Numbered from the stretch's first letter, positions 1-9,472 are shown. The stretch is DNA of 59,209 bases from Candidatus Methylomirabilota bacterium (GCA_003104975.1 PQAM01000003.1:1-59209), one strand, 5' to 3'. A program made the numbers and translations. The notes: generated from the letters alone by a model not told the origin.

Positions 1-302
1 TCAAGTCGGAAGAAGCCTGTGCCACCCTTGGGTGAAGGCTTTACCTTCAGCCCACCGAATTTATCCAACAGAATCGTACTAGCGCTAGCAGCTTTCGTCT
101 CCGAATGTGCGTCCCTGCTACTACAAACGGCATACGCTACAAGTACCGCCAGCAATAGGCCCAGGCCGTACTGAGACTGAAGAACTACCGCCCTCAACCT
201 ATGACGTAAACACCGCCAAAGGAGCAGAAGGTCTTGACGCCTCGATATCAACCTTCTCCTACCTGGGGTAGTAGCACTCTGTCGACAAAACGCGATCCTC
301 AT
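1..302 (-). CDS. Partial ORF, possible secreted protein (runs off left edge)
   Basis: An open frame starts at an ATG at 300-302 on the minus strand and continues past base 1 with no stop, about 100 residues. The N-terminus is very arginine-rich. About 50 residues in there is a hydrophobic stretch (LGLLLAVLVAYAVC) that could be a signal anchor or lipoprotein signal, so the true start may lie further in. The last visible residues (KGGTGFFRL) resemble the opening of secreted glycoside-hydrolase-like proteins, where a GFFR motif precedes a W-rich segment; this is only a resemblance. It lies downstream of asnB at the end of the exopolysaccharide locus. Whether it is a real gene is uncertain. Confidence 0.35.
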   Translation of the reverse strand, partial: MRIAFCRQSATTPGRRRLISRRQDLLLLWRCLRHRLRAVVLQSQYGLGLLLAVLVAYAVCSSRDAHSETKAASASTILLDKFGGLKVKPSPKGGTGFFRL

Positions 303-586
303 GGCAAGTCCCACTCCATGAGCTTACAAGAGTCCGTACATGTTTGAAGGATGCCTTCAAAACCTTCTACTTTGAGTCCGCTGACGCTGAATAGCTTGCT
401 GCCGCATGACGCACGTTTTTGATCGGCCAAATAGGAGCATCTCCCCGCAGTGCCGGTGGAAAGCTCGCAATGATTCGAACACGAGTTTGTCGGAGCTCGA
501 AAAACCGGGATCAAAGATTCGAAACCCCATCCCGGGCAAGAGCAACGTCGCTTGTATACCTGAATCTCCTCGAGGTTTCACCTTTT

Positions 587-2533
587 TCAACCGACTTGCT
601 CTAAATGACAAAGCGCAGTAGGAACCTTTATGCGTCGGGTCACAAAAACGTCGTACCAGAGTTGGAAGCACATAAGTGCCCACAAGATACGGGTCTCCTT
701 TGGACCCTGCAGGCCGTGGTCGAAGTAGTCGCGCAGGTGCTCTTGAATGGTCCCGGGGTTCAAGAAGCCATGATCGCGCCCCTTCTCCGGACCAAGGATG
801 TCATAGATAAAGGGTCGTAGCGGGCCGATGAACCACTCGCGGTAGGGCACTGCAAACGCGTGCTTGCGACGCTGGCAGATGGTCTCCGGCAACAGGGGCT
901 GGGCCAACCGGCGCAAGATGTACTTGAATACTCCGTTTCGTATCTTCAGCCTGGCCGGCATACGGAAAGCCCCCTCGACGAGCTTCTGGTCGAGGTACGG
1001 TGCCCGGGCCTCAAGAGAATGGGCCATGGTCATTTTATCTACCTTCATGAGTAGTTCATCTGGCAACCAGGTTTTGGTATCGACGTACAGCGCCTGATCG
1101 AGAGCTGGTCGGTCAAAAACGTGGGAGAAGTAGCCAAGACGCGGATCGTCTCCAGTTTCCTGATAACTTTCCAGCAGGCGTTTAAGCTCTCTCGAGTACA
1201 GTTTGTTACGCTGGTGGCTGTTCATTAAGTGACCGTACTGGGTGTAGCTTTGAGCAGGCGGATAGAGGAGGCCCAACAACACTTTGCGGCCTCGCTCCAT
1301 CCACATACCCCCACGGCCGCCATCGGGAAGTAGAGGGAACAGATGCCGTCCCAAGCGGAGAATCGGCAAGGGTAACTGAGTCTGTAGCTCGTTCAACCGG
1401 TGGACGTAAAAATACTGCCCGTAGCCAGCAAACAGCTCGTCCGCACCCTCGCCCGTCAACACGACTTTCACGTGCTGGCGAGCCACCTCTGATACGAGCC
1501 ATGTGGGTACCGAGGCCTCGTCGGCGATGGGTTCGTCGAGATGCCAGATCACCTTCGTGAGCAGGTCTGGCGACGATCCCTTCACGATGACCTCATGGTG
1601 GTCGGTGCTCAGGTAGCGGGCTACTTCCCGCGCGTGTTGCCGCTCATCATAGTCACCGTCCTCGTCGAACGCCACCGAGAAGGTCTTGAGCGGGCCGGTC
1701 GCGTGTCGGCGCATGAGCGCCACAACCACGCTCGAATCGAGCCCGCCGCTCAGAAACGCGCCGACGGGAACATCACTTACCAAGCGCAGGCGGATGGCTT
1801 CTTGCAGACTATCGTCCAACCACTCGAGCCAGTCCTCCTCCCGATCGTTGCAAGGCATCTCCGAAGCCGCCGTTGGCAGGTCCCAGTACCGTCGGATGCT
1901 CGCACGTCCCTGTGTGAATGTCATCTGATGTCCCGGCAGGAGTTTACTAATCCCCCGAAACATAGTCCGCGGACCAGAGACATAGCCCAGAGTAAAGTAC
2001 TGATCGAGGCTAACGGGATCGATCTCGCGGGAGACCTCATGGCAGGAGAGCAAGGCTTTGATTTCTGAGGCAAACAGGAGGGTGTCTCCCAGTTGCGCGT
2101 AATAGAGCGGCTTCTCGCCCAATCGGTCCCGGCCGAGAATCAACTCCCGCGTGGACTCGTTCCACAGGGCAAATGCGTACATGCCGCGCAGGGACGCGCA
2201 CAGCTCCTGGCCGAATTCCTCGTAGCTGTGGACGAGCAGTTCGGTGTCGCTGCGGGTGTAGAAGCAGTGCCCGCGCGATTCCAGATCCTTCCGCAGGAGC
2301 TGGAAATTGTAGATCTCTCCATTATATACGGTCCAAATAGTTCGATCCTCGTTGTGGATGGGCTGGTCGCCACCGGCCAGGTCGATGATGCTCAGGCGCC
2401 GCATCCCCAGCACCACCCCTGGCTGCACATAGAAGCCTTGGCTGTCCGGCCCCCGGTGGACGATGGTGGGGCACATCGCTTCCACTACTCCGCGGTTGGC
2501 TCGCCGGCCAACCATTCCAACAATCCCACACAT
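587..2533 (-). CDS. asnB: Asparagine synthase (glutamine-hydrolysing), EPS-locus amidotransferase type
   Basis: 648 residues. The protein starts MCGIVGMVG, so Cys2 is the nucleophile of an N-terminal class II glutamine amidotransferase domain (about residues 1-210). A synthetase domain follows with the PP-loop SGGLDSS near residue 260. Family chemistry is glutamine-dependent amidation through an acyl-adenylate. It is last in a run of minus-strand exopolysaccharide genes, directly after a GT4 gene. That matches the amidotransferases of PEP-CTERM/exosortase-type polysaccharide loci, so amidation of a sugar or polymer intermediate is at least as likely as free asparagine synthesis. Length is normal and nothing is missing. 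Confidence 0.9.
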   Translation of the reverse strand: MCGIVGMVGRRANRGVVEAMCPTIVHRGPDSQGFYVQPGVVLGMRRLSIIDLAGGDQPIHNEDRTIWTVYNGEIYNFQLLRKDLESRGHCFYTRSDTELLVHSYEEFGQELCASLRGMYAFALWNESTRELILGRDRLGEKPLYYAQLGDTLLFASEIKALLSCHEVSREIDPVSLDQYFTLGYVSGPRTMFRGISKLLPGHQMTFTQGRASIRRYWDLPTAASEMPCNDREEDWLEWLDDSLQEAIRLRLVSDVPVGAFLSGGLDSSVVVALMRRHATGPLKTFSVAFDEDGDYDERQHAREVARYLSTDHHEVIVKGSSPDLLTKVIWHLDEPIADEASVPTWLVSEVARQHVKVVLTGEGADELFAGYGQYFYVHRLNELQTQLPLPILRLGRHLFPLLPDGGRGGMWMERGRKVLLGLLYPPAQSYTQYGHLMNSHQRNKLYSRELKRLLESYQETGDDPRLGYFSHVFDRPALDQALYVDTKTWLPDELLMKVDKMTMAHSLEARAPYLDQKLVEGAFRMPARLKIRNGVFKYILRRLAQPLLPETICQRRKHAFAVPYREWFIGPLRPFIYDILGPEKGRDHGFLNPGTIQEHLRDYFDHGLQGPKETRILWALMCFQLWYDVFVTRRIKVPTALCHLEQVG

Positions 2534-2550
2534 GATCCGAGTCTATCCCT

Positions 2551-3792
2551 TCACGCGGCCAGAAGTGTGTATAGCCTGGAATACAGTTTCTCGGTTTCGG
2601 CTACCAGCCGATCGAACGAGTACTCTCGCATGACATAATCCCGCGCCCGCTCACCCATGCGCGCACGCAATGCTGGGTCAGCAAGCAGCGCGCACATTGC
2701 TTTCGCCAGCTCAGCGCTATCGGCAGGCGGCACCAACCAGCCTGTCTCGCCATGCAGGACGACCTCGGGGGTCCCATCTACCGCAGTAGCTACGATAGGC
2801 TTGCCGAGGACACCGGCTTCGATGGCCACCAACGGCAAGCCTTCGTAGAGGGAAGGCAGGACCACAAGGTCGGAAAGACGCAAAATGTTGTATACATCGT
2901 TTCGGTAGCCCGTTAGCACCACATGGTCCTTCACTTTTCGGCGTTCGACCTCCGCGGCGAGTTCATGACGGAGGGATCCCTCACCGACGATTAATACGCG
3001 GAGCTTAGGAAAACGCCGGAGGACATCAGGCAAAGCTTCTAACAGGTACCGGTGTCCTTTCTGATTCTCCAAGCGGCCGGGGACGCTGACCACCAACTCA
3101 TCGCGAGGTACCTGGAATTCCCTCCGGAGCACCTCGACATCCCCGTCTGAGGGAGCCACGACGCGTGAAAGTTCGCGGCCGTTTCGAATCAGCACCACTT
3201 TCTCCGGCGGGAACAATTTGTCCTCTAACAGGTAGCATCGTAAGGAGTTCGAGATGGCAATATTCGCATCGACGCAACGATTCACCCAACGATCGATCCC
3301 GTAACCCTTCCAGATTCCCCGCCGCCACCCCTCTCGGATGCGGCAGGTCTCAACCACGACCGGTACACCGCATAGCTTTGCCACTGGGGCTACACACAGA
3401 CTGGTCACGAACAAGTGGGTATGGACGATGTCGGGTCTAACCGCCCGCAGGGTGCGAGCCAGTCTTGCGAGGGCGACAAAGTTATAGGGCCGACTTAAAG
3501 GCGGCATGGCATGGATCGCAAGGTCGAGTCCCTCCAAGTCTCGCCCATACGCCTGCAGCAGCACGGGCGGGCAGGCGAACGCAACAGAAAACTGGTTTCG
3601 GTCGAGGTTGCAGAGGAGCGACAGGACACCCTCTTCAATCCCCCCGCGCACCTCAGTGGTCAGAATGTGCAAGACTCGAATTTTCCGCATCTCAGCCGCC
3701 GCCGCCTCTGCCCGGGTACTGAGCCCGGTAAGGATTCGCTCTGTGTAGCCATGCCTCGGCTCGACCATCGTTCTGGGCGTGCTTCTCATCAC
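2551..3792 (-). CDS. Glycosyltransferase family 4 (GT-B fold)
   Basis: Up to 413 residues. The N-terminal Rossmann domain opens with KIRVLHILTT. The C-terminal domain has the GT4 signatures GRLENQKGHRYLLEA, LVVLPSLYEGLPLVAIEA (E-x7-E donor-binding region) and GKPIVATAVDGTPEVV. Its likely role is to transfer a nucleotide-activated sugar to a lipid-linked oligosaccharide at the cytoplasmic face of the membrane. The first 34 residues are not typical of the family, so the start may be the ATG at 3688-3690. It begins 3 bases after the stop of the phosphatase-like gene, so the two are probably cotranscribed. Donor and acceptor cannot be told. Confidence 0.85.
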   Translation of the reverse strand: MMRSTPRTMVEPRHGYTERILTGLSTRAEAAAAEMRKIRVLHILTTEVRGGIEEGVLSLLCNLDRNQFSVAFACPPVLLQAYGRDLEGLDLAIHAMPPLSRPYNFVALARLARTLRAVRPDIVHTHLFVTSLCVAPVAKLCGVPVVVETCRIREGWRRGIWKGYGIDRWVNRCVDANIAISNSLRCYLLEDKLFPPEKVVLIRNGRELSRVVAPSDGDVEVLRREFQVPRDELVVSVPGRLENQKGHRYLLEALPDVLRRFPKLRVLIVGEGSLRHELAAEVERRKVKDHVVLTGYRNDVYNILRLSDLVVLPSLYEGLPLVAIEAGVLGKPIVATAVDGTPEVVLHGETGWLVPPADSAELAKAMCALLADPALRARMGERARDYVMREYSFDRLVAETEKLYSRLYTLLAA

Positions 3793-3795
3793 CGC

Positions 3796-4947
3796 TCACT
3801 TGATAGCGGATTCCATGAGCTTGTGCACATCGGTAATCGTCGTAACAAGCATAGGCGGCTTTACTGTTGCCAGCAGTGCGCCGGACGAATATGGGACCGA
3901 CGGGTGAAAACCGTGCATTCCTGCCAGCGTCCCCCTGCCCAAAAAGCTGGGGACGATCAGGCAGCCCGCGTTCATCAAGAACACAACATCGCCCCGGTGT
4001 GAATGTGGTCCATCCAATCCTAACTCCTTCAACTCAGCCTCGCTCAGAATACGGCCGCAGGACAGGGAGGCCAGGTAAGCCACAATGCCCTCCCGGGCCT
4101 GGTCACTGAAAAACCAGAATCGCGCCATGGTAGAATCGTAAAAAGGCAAGTATTCCTGGGGAACGTGAAAGCCCAAGCGCTTTATCGCCGACCAAAGATC
4201 GTGGGTGCTTTTGGTCGGTACCATCCCGTGGTCGGAGAATACGTACATCTGCACATCGTCCCGCACCGCCTGCGCTCTTCTGTACAATTCGCGAAGCCAT
4301 CGGTCGTATAGGGCCACTTTCTCGTCCACCCTGTCAGGTTCGTGACAGTGCCGATGGAGGAACATGTCTATTTCATTAAGATAGAGAAAATAGAACGCGC
4401 AGTCATCCTGGCCAATATCGCGCATCACCTGTTGAATGATCCTGTAATCCTTGCTGTATCGATGATATGTATACGAACGGAATGGGATCTTATATTCTTC
4501 GAGCGTATCAAAGATGGATTTCCCCTGGTTGATGCCTCCTGGGCGGAAGATGTCCCTCTTCTCGCAGTAGCTGAAGTACGGCAGAAGCTCCACCGGAACC
4601 GCGTAGAGGTAAAAATATCCCTCATATCCGGTCAGGTGGTGAGCCGCCCAATTAATGATTTTACGAGAGATTCGGTTATTCAGCAGCGCTGAGGGCAAAA
4701 GTGAGAGGGGGCGAGCCCATCGAAACGGCGAACTTACCGAATCGTGGTAAAAGAGGTTCCAATGCCCGTTGCTGGCCGGCAGCGCACCTGTCAGGATAGC
4801 GGGAATGGCGCCGGAACTGTAGCCGAGAATGGTGGTCAGCTCACCCCGATATTTGGCGATGTCGTTCAAGAAAGGCCGAGTGCGGATATATTCCCAGCCT
4901 AAGGCATCGACTAAGACGAAAATCGAAACGACTCGTGAATTTCGCAC
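3796..4947 (-). CDS. Alkaline-phosphatase-superfamily protein (type I phosphodiesterase / nucleotide pyrophosphatase-like)
   Basis: 383 residues without a clear signal peptide. Superfamily metal-site elements appear in order: VDALGWE near the N-terminus, GYSSGAIPAILTG with a likely Ser nucleophile, LNEIDMFLHRH in the middle, FSDHGM, and GMHGFHP near the C-terminus. These are the Asp/His ligands expected for a two-zinc phosphodiesterase or phosphotransferase. It lies between an O-antigen ligase and a GT4. A role in adding or removing a phospho-substituent on the polysaccharide is therefore an inference from position. The substrate is unknown. Confidence 0.75.
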   Translation of the reverse strand: MRNSRVVSIFVLVDALGWEYIRTRPFLNDIAKYRGELTTILGYSSGAIPAILTGALPASNGHWNLFYHDSVSSPFRWARPLSLLPSALLNNRISRKIINWAAHHLTGYEGYFYLYAVPVELLPYFSYCEKRDIFRPGGINQGKSIFDTLEEYKIPFRSYTYHRYSKDYRIIQQVMRDIGQDDCAFYFLYLNEIDMFLHRHCHEPDRVDEKVALYDRWLRELYRRAQAVRDDVQMYVFSDHGMVPTKSTHDLWSAIKRLGFHVPQEYLPFYDSTMARFWFFSDQAREGIVAYLASLSCGRILSEAELKELGLDGPHSHRGDVVFLMNAGCLIVPSFLGRGTLAGMHGFHPSVPYSSGALLATVKPPMLVTTITDVHKLMESAIK

Positions 4948-5104
4948 TGTTCAATGTCCCTAATGGACTGCGCTCTGCTCGCTTGTCTTGCAACTAATCA
5001 CGGAGGAAGATGCGTCGGGCCACCAGCAATTACGCACAAACGCCGCCTCCGCAATCGGTGGCATAGATATCACCATATGTCTCCCTGGTTAGAGCAACAC
5101 CCCT

Positions 5105-6349
5105 CTAAGATTGCTGAACACCAGTTGCTCGTGACAACACATTTACGCTTTCGAAGAGGGCGGGGCGACCACGTTTTGCCCACCCGGATTCGGAACTTGC
5201 CGGAAACCGCTCCATCACCATCGAAAGAGCGACTACTAGCCAAAGGTACCGCTGGTATTCTCCTGAGATGAAGAGGGCCGCCACTAGAAAAGCCACCAGA
5301 CTGCCTTCAAGGCTGAAGCAAACGCTTTTCAAGTGAGGTTGAAGAGAAGGCTCGCTCCGTCGTTGGATTTTGCGTAACGTTCGCCAACTTTCGCGCAACA
5401 GCGCGAAAAAAACCGCCAGCGCTGGTAGGCCGAGTTCGGCCGCGACCTCAAGGTACGTATTGTGCGCTACCAGAGCAAAATCTCTTTCCAAGAAGCCCTT
5501 CGATTCAAACTTGAAATTTCCCAGTCCTACTCCAATTAGGGGATGCTGTTTGACCATTTCGATACCAGCAACGAGGAGTTCTTTCCGAAAATCCACAGAC
5601 TCAGTATCACTGCGATCTGGAAAAAGTAATCTGGCAATAGGGGACAATGGGACAACCATCATCAAGAGACTCAGGAGTAACGCCAGTGGGATGATCCGCT
5701 TGTGCCATCGGCCGGAGCAGAACGCAAATACCATGAAAGCACCCATAGCCAGCAACCCGCCTCGCGAGCCTGTTAGGACAAGCGCAATTACGGTAACTAC
5801 TGAGCACCCGAGGATCACGAAGCGATGCAGGTTACGTATTTCTAGGTCGAGCAAGGCCAAACCGAAAGGGAGACAGACTACTGCCCCCGTGGCGTAGTAA
5901 TTTGGATCCCCCACAACCCATCCCGGCCGCATATCGGGAAAGATGCCATGGTAGAGTTGGAACTCCCGAATGACGTACAGCCCCCCAAACGCGACCCCCA
6001 CCAGACTTGCTCGTAACGTATTCTGAAGCTTAGAGAAAGAGTCGACTAATAAGAGAGTCGAGATCACGAGGCTCAGCATCGATACATAGCTCTGAAAAGG
6101 AGCTACACTGGATGAGGTTCCAAGAAAAAGATACGAAACCGTTGCCATCAAGAATAGCCACATGAAAAGTGTGGTGGTACGATTCCAAAGAAATGCTGAG
6201 TAGCTGTGTCGGACGGCATAACATAGTGCGTATATTAGAACAATGACGCCCAGAACTTTAAAAACCGTTACAGTTCCGACTAATTGCATATTCCAAAGCC
6301 AGTGATTCTGCAACGCAAACAACGCTATCATGAGATAATATAGCCACAT
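5105..6349 (-). CDS. O-antigen ligase / Wzy-type polymerase family membrane protein
   Basis: 414 residues, almost all hydrophobic, with roughly ten membrane segments. A periplasmic loop in the C-terminal half carries AHNTYLEVAAELG, which matches the Wzy_C/WaaL signature with its conserved His, and is preceded by HPLIGVGLGNF. Members join lipid-linked repeat units (polymerase) or transfer a finished glycan (ligase). In a locus with a Wzz-type protein and an EpsB-like sugar transferase, polymerase is the more likely role, but sequence alone does not separate the two. It starts 4 bases after the stop of the gene at 6354, consistent with one transcript. Confidence 0.85.
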   Translation of the reverse strand: MWLYYLMIALFALQNHWLWNMQLVGTVTVFKVLGVIVLIYALCYAVRHSYSAFLWNRTTTLFMWLFLMATVSYLFLGTSSSVAPFQSYVSMLSLVISTLLLVDSFSKLQNTLRASLVGVAFGGLYVIREFQLYHGIFPDMRPGWVVGDPNYYATGAVVCLPFGLALLDLEIRNLHRFVILGCSVVTVIALVLTGSRGGLLAMGAFMVFAFCSGRWHKRIIPLALLLSLLMMVVPLSPIARLLFPDRSDTESVDFRKELLVAGIEMVKQHPLIGVGLGNFKFESKGFLERDFALVAHNTYLEVAAELGLPALAVFFALLRESWRTLRKIQRRSEPSLQPHLKSVCFSLEGSLVAFLVAALFISGEYQRYLWLVVALSMVMERFPASSESGWAKRGRPALFESVNVLSRATGVQQS

Positions 6350-6353
6350 GTCC

Positions 6354-7634
6354 TTACACCCAGCTTGTCTTTAGAAAACGGTCCCACCCAGAAACGACTG
6401 CCCGACTCGCTTCGAGCCAGGTGGTCACCTCGTTAGCTCTCATTCGTCCAAATGGGAAATATCGCATAGCACGTTGGGCAGCTTCGTCCGGCATACTTGA
6501 TCGAATATCCAGCCAGCCGCCCCAGTTGAAGTACAGCGTCGCGGCGACACCATATGTCAGAAAGCGGGGACTCCCGTAGTTTACCAATCGTGCTACGCTG
6601 AACCAGAAATCCGAATTTCGCCACCCAGCCTCAAGAAGACCCAGACGTAGCCAACCGCGCAGTCGCCATCGCCAGTCTTGGGCGCGAGCTAATCGTAGGG
6701 CAATATTAAGTGGGTCTACGGACTCGTCTAGTTTGCACTTCAACAGGCGCTCCGCTCCCCACACCCAGACAGATCGAACTAACTCCATCACTCGCAGGCA
6801 TTCCTCTTCCACAATCCGATGTTGATCGACTTCGGGACATGCGCCTCTAAATATCTCCCCATAGGGAGAAGATTTGTTCGGATCAAGCTTAAAATACGTA
6901 CAAGCTTCTACCCGCGTTGTGAGCTCCGACAGCCATGGAAACTCGCGGTGGTCAGAATGTTTTTCCAACTGCTTGAGCGCTTCCGCTCGTTGTTGATAGG
7001 TAGGCTGGTACGCTCCGAGGAAGTGAAGGACCATCGTTGCTAGCTCCAACTGAATCTTGAGGCAACTATACAAGAGTTTCGATACGCCTCCCGCTCCTTC
7101 GCTCCTCAGCGCATCCGCATAGACCAACTGTTCGATCATGCGATTCGCAACGCTACGCCATGCATCCCATTTCGGAATATCCTTTGGGCCGAAAGGTGGG
7201 ATGAGAGCAAGGATATCGTAGTCTCCCCATAACACCTTACCGGTTGTCCGCAACTCAAACCCCATTATATGAGGGGGCATACACCGGAGAATCCTACAAG
7301 AAGGAACCCCGAAACTGACTGGGCAGTGGATCTCCCTTGTGGCGAGCTGCTGCTGAATCTCTTCGGCCAGCAGATGGGCAATGTTGAGAAACGGTTTTGT
7401 ATCTGAGGGGGTTTTGAACACTGCGTACAATTCGGCGTCCCCAATTACGGTGGCGGACCCATTTTGTACCAAAACTGTTTCCTCGCGTCTTGCGAAGCTC
7501 CCGCTCATAACAATAGCGATTGGTCGAACGCGAGAGCGAGCCAAGATCATATCTACTGCGGTCTTCTCGATTGTTTCCCTGACAAAACTCAGATCGCAAT
7601 TTAGCAGTGATTCTGTTTGCATCATCGATAACAT
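6354..7634 (-). CDS. Nucleotidyltransferase-fold protein of unknown function in the EPS locus
   Basis: 426 residues. Near residues 44-75 there is GSFARREE followed by GDAELYAVF, the G-S...D-x-E arrangement of the pol-beta nucleotidyltransferase core. The remaining 300 or so residues are mostly helical and contain no motif I recognise. It sits between a GT2 and an O-antigen ligase with short gaps. No member of a known EPS pathway comes to mind with this architecture. It might nucleotidylate a sugar or a protein, but the function is unassigned. Confidence 0.6.
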   Translation of the reverse strand: MLSMMQTESLLNCDLSFVRETIEKTAVDMILARSRVRPIAIVMSGSFARREETVLVQNGSATVIGDAELYAVFKTPSDTKPFLNIAHLLAEEIQQQLATREIHCPVSFGVPSCRILRCMPPHIMGFELRTTGKVLWGDYDILALIPPFGPKDIPKWDAWRSVANRMIEQLVYADALRSEGAGGVSKLLYSCLKIQLELATMVLHFLGAYQPTYQQRAEALKQLEKHSDHREFPWLSELTTRVEACTYFKLDPNKSSPYGEIFRGACPEVDQHRIVEEECLRVMELVRSVWVWGAERLLKCKLDESVDPLNIALRLARAQDWRWRLRGWLRLGLLEAGWRNSDFWFSVARLVNYGSPRFLTYGVAATLYFNWGGWLDIRSSMPDEAAQRAMRYFPFGRMRANEVTTWLEASRAVVSGWDRFLKTSWV

Positions 7635-7671
7635 TTGATTTCAAGATGGCACGTCTCTTAGCGAACCGTTC

Positions 7672-8907
7672 TTACGATGGCTGTCTTCGCCACATCTCGT
7701 GACTGGGCCTTAGCGCATATTGAACAGCCGCCACCACCGACGCCGCATTGAGTAGGACAAAGGTTGATGCCGCCCTGAACAAAAGTCCACCACGCGAAGC
7801 GAGACACAGGCCAATAGACCCGATCCCGTACATCACAAGTTGTAACACCAAGACCGACGAAAATATTGGACCGGCAAGGGTGACATTTGAAAGCAGTAAC
7901 AACATCAGACAGTAAGGCATGAGTACCCTCGGCAACAGCATGTGTGACCAGTACCGCCAAATAGGCTCTCGTCTGAGTGGATTGAGCAGTGCGAGTTCAA
8001 CGTGAAGGATCTGAATGTTGCCTGCAAGGGTCCGAACCTTTCGACGGAACTCGTGGCTATTCGACGGAGAAAGGCTATCGAAGGCGCAGGCCCCTGCCTC
8101 GAATACCACCCGGTAGCCGTTCAGGAGGATGCGCATAGGGGTCAACAGATCGTCAACGAGTGCCCCTTCCGGCAGCGGTCGGAAACAGCTATATCGGATG
8201 GCATAGATGGCGCCGGTACACACGACTGTGGACCCCGATAAGCTCTCGGCCTTGCGCAAGAACTTTTCATACTGCCAATAGAATCCCAGACCCTTTCCGA
8301 TCTGGGCGTGATCCGTAGCCTCAAAGAGCAGTTCACCGCTCACGGCTCCAACCTCCGGATCGGCGAAATTCGCGACCAGGGCGCGCACGGCATCAGGTGC
8401 GAAGCGCTGACGGGCGTCGGCAAAGAGGATGACCTCGCCGGTTGCCGCCGCTACCCCCATGTTGAGGGCGTAGGCCTTACCGTGGTGGGTAGGGACGGTC
8501 AGCAACCTCACCCGACTCGGGACCTCTTGTGACCGTTGGTTAGAAGGTTCCCCCCACCCTTTTCCAGGCTCAATAGGACGTGAGGCGTAAGGGGGGGGTG
8601 ACTTCCCCTTCCATATGCAGTATTCCTCCACGAGGCCCGCCGTGTTGTCTGTGGAGCCGTCCGAGACGATGATGATGTCGAGTCGATCTGAAGGGTAGTC
8701 TTGCGCCAGAAGATTTTCCAGCTTGGCCCCGATGGTCCGCTCCTCATTGCGCGCCGCGATGATACAGGTTACGGTTGGAAAGATCTCCCGTTTGCGAACA
8801 GGCTTGGGCGCAATCCGCCCGAGGAGCCAGATCAGGGCCGGATAGCCGATGGTTCCGTAGGCGACCAAGCTAGCTGAGAGCCAGAACAGCCATTCTATGA
8901 GAGACAT
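7672..8907 (-). CDS. Glycosyltransferase family 2, membrane-anchored, with an in-frame repeat insertion
   Basis: 411 residues. An N-terminal membrane segment is followed by a GT-A domain: PTVTCIIAARNEERTIG, the nucleotide-binding IIIVSDGSTDNT, FADARQRF in the DxD region and a later LVDDLLTPMR. Three or so hydrophobic segments form the C-terminus, as in processive GT2 enzymes. Between VEEY and SRVRLLTVPTHHGKA lie about 35 proline/glycine-rich residues encoded by 8519-8625. That stretch contains the gtgaggcgtaag heptamer repeat of the neighbouring intergenic regions and seems not to belong to the fold. The frame stays open, so the enzyme may still work. It lies at the edge of the toxin-antitoxin cluster. 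Confidence 0.8.
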   Translation of the reverse strand: MSLIEWLFWLSASLVAYGTIGYPALIWLLGRIAPKPVRKREIFPTVTCIIAARNEERTIGAKLENLLAQDYPSDRLDIIIVSDGSTDNTAGLVEEYCIWKGKSPPPYASRPIEPGKGWGEPSNQRSQEVPSRVRLLTVPTHHGKAYALNMGVAAATGEVILFADARQRFAPDAVRALVANFADPEVGAVSGELLFEATDHAQIGKGLGFYWQYEKFLRKAESLSGSTVVCTGAIYAIRYSCFRPLPEGALVDDLLTPMRILLNGYRVVFEAGACAFDSLSPSNSHEFRRKVRTLAGNIQILHVELALLNPLRREPIWRYWSHMLLPRVLMPYCLMLLLLSNVTLAGPIFSSVLVLQLVMYGIGSIGLCLASRGGLLFRAASTFVLLNAASVVAAVQYALRPSHEMWRRQPS

Positions 8908-8916
8908 GCTAAACTC

Positions 8917-9020
8917 TTACCCCTCACCTCCGTCCTCTCCCGCAAGGGGAGAGGAGATGTGCTTTGGTGCTCACCTTCATCCTCTCCACACCCAGAGGGT
9001 ACCCGGGGGAAGGGGAGAGT
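8917..9020. repeat. Palindromic intergenic repeat (CCTCACC...CTCTCCC family), copy 1
   Basis: Two adjacent units carry the block CCTCCGTCCTCTCCC with its inverse GGGGAGAGGA, then a second hairpin around CACACCCAGAGGGTA. The same unit recurs near 9745, 9800, 10920, 12370 and 54265. It is C-rich on the plus strand and can be translated in several frames, which produces spurious short ORFs. Confidence 0.75.
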
Positions 9021-9039
9021 ATTGGATAAGCATCGAAAG

Positions 9040-9264
9040 TCATGATTCAAATTCACTCCGAGGTAGACCCGACTGTCGTATAATCGATTGGAGTGTTCCA
9101 ATTCTAATCTCATCATGGTCCGGAACGGGGACCGTTACTGTGCCTTGAGGAAGGGTCTTTTGCATGACAATGTGGCTACCTCGCCGGCGACGTACCTCCG
9201 CAAAGCCGTGTTTCGTGAGAATATCGCACACCTCTTTGCCGGACAGTACACGAAGCCTACCCAA
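9040..9264 (-). CDS. hicA: HicA-family toxin (mRNA interferase)
   Basis: 74 residues, the usual HicA size. The dsRBD-like fold shows LSGKEVCDILTKHGF followed by RRRGSHIVM, where the Gly-Ser-His holds the catalytic histidine of the family. HicA toxins cleave mRNA independently of the ribosome. The start overlaps the end of the upstream hicB by 8 bases, so translation is coupled and the antitoxin is made first. All expected residues are present and the pair looks intact. Confidence 0.88.
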   Translation of the reverse strand: MGRLRVLSGKEVCDILTKHGFAEVRRRRGSHIVMQKTLPQGTVTVPVPDHDEIRIGTLQSIIRQSGLPRSEFES

Positions 9265-9472
9265 CAGTTACCTCAACCTGGGTTACAAAAACCTCGCCGT
9301 GAAGACGCTGTTTGATCTCTTCTGGCGATGCAGCTTCAAAAAAGAGTTCCAGGGCCTCACGAAGATTGTCCCGCGCCTGTTCAACCGTATCGCCTTGGCT
9401 CGCGATGTCCAGCTCAGGACACAAGGATACGTACCCCTCGCCTTCACGCTCAATGACCGCCGTCAGTTTCAT
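9257..9472 (-). CDS. hicB: HicB-family antitoxin (short form)
   Basis: 71 residues. The HicB partial RNase-H-like fold is recognisable: MKLTAVIEREGEGYVSLCPE, then the helix EQARDNLREALELFFE. There is no C-terminal DNA-binding domain, so operon autoregulation would need another factor or be absent. It partners the HicA gene at 9040-9264, which it overlaps. Confidence 0.87.
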   Translation of the reverse strand: MKLTAVIEREGEGYVSLCPELDIASQGDTVEQARDNLREALELFFEAASPEEIKQRLHGEVFVTQVEVTVG

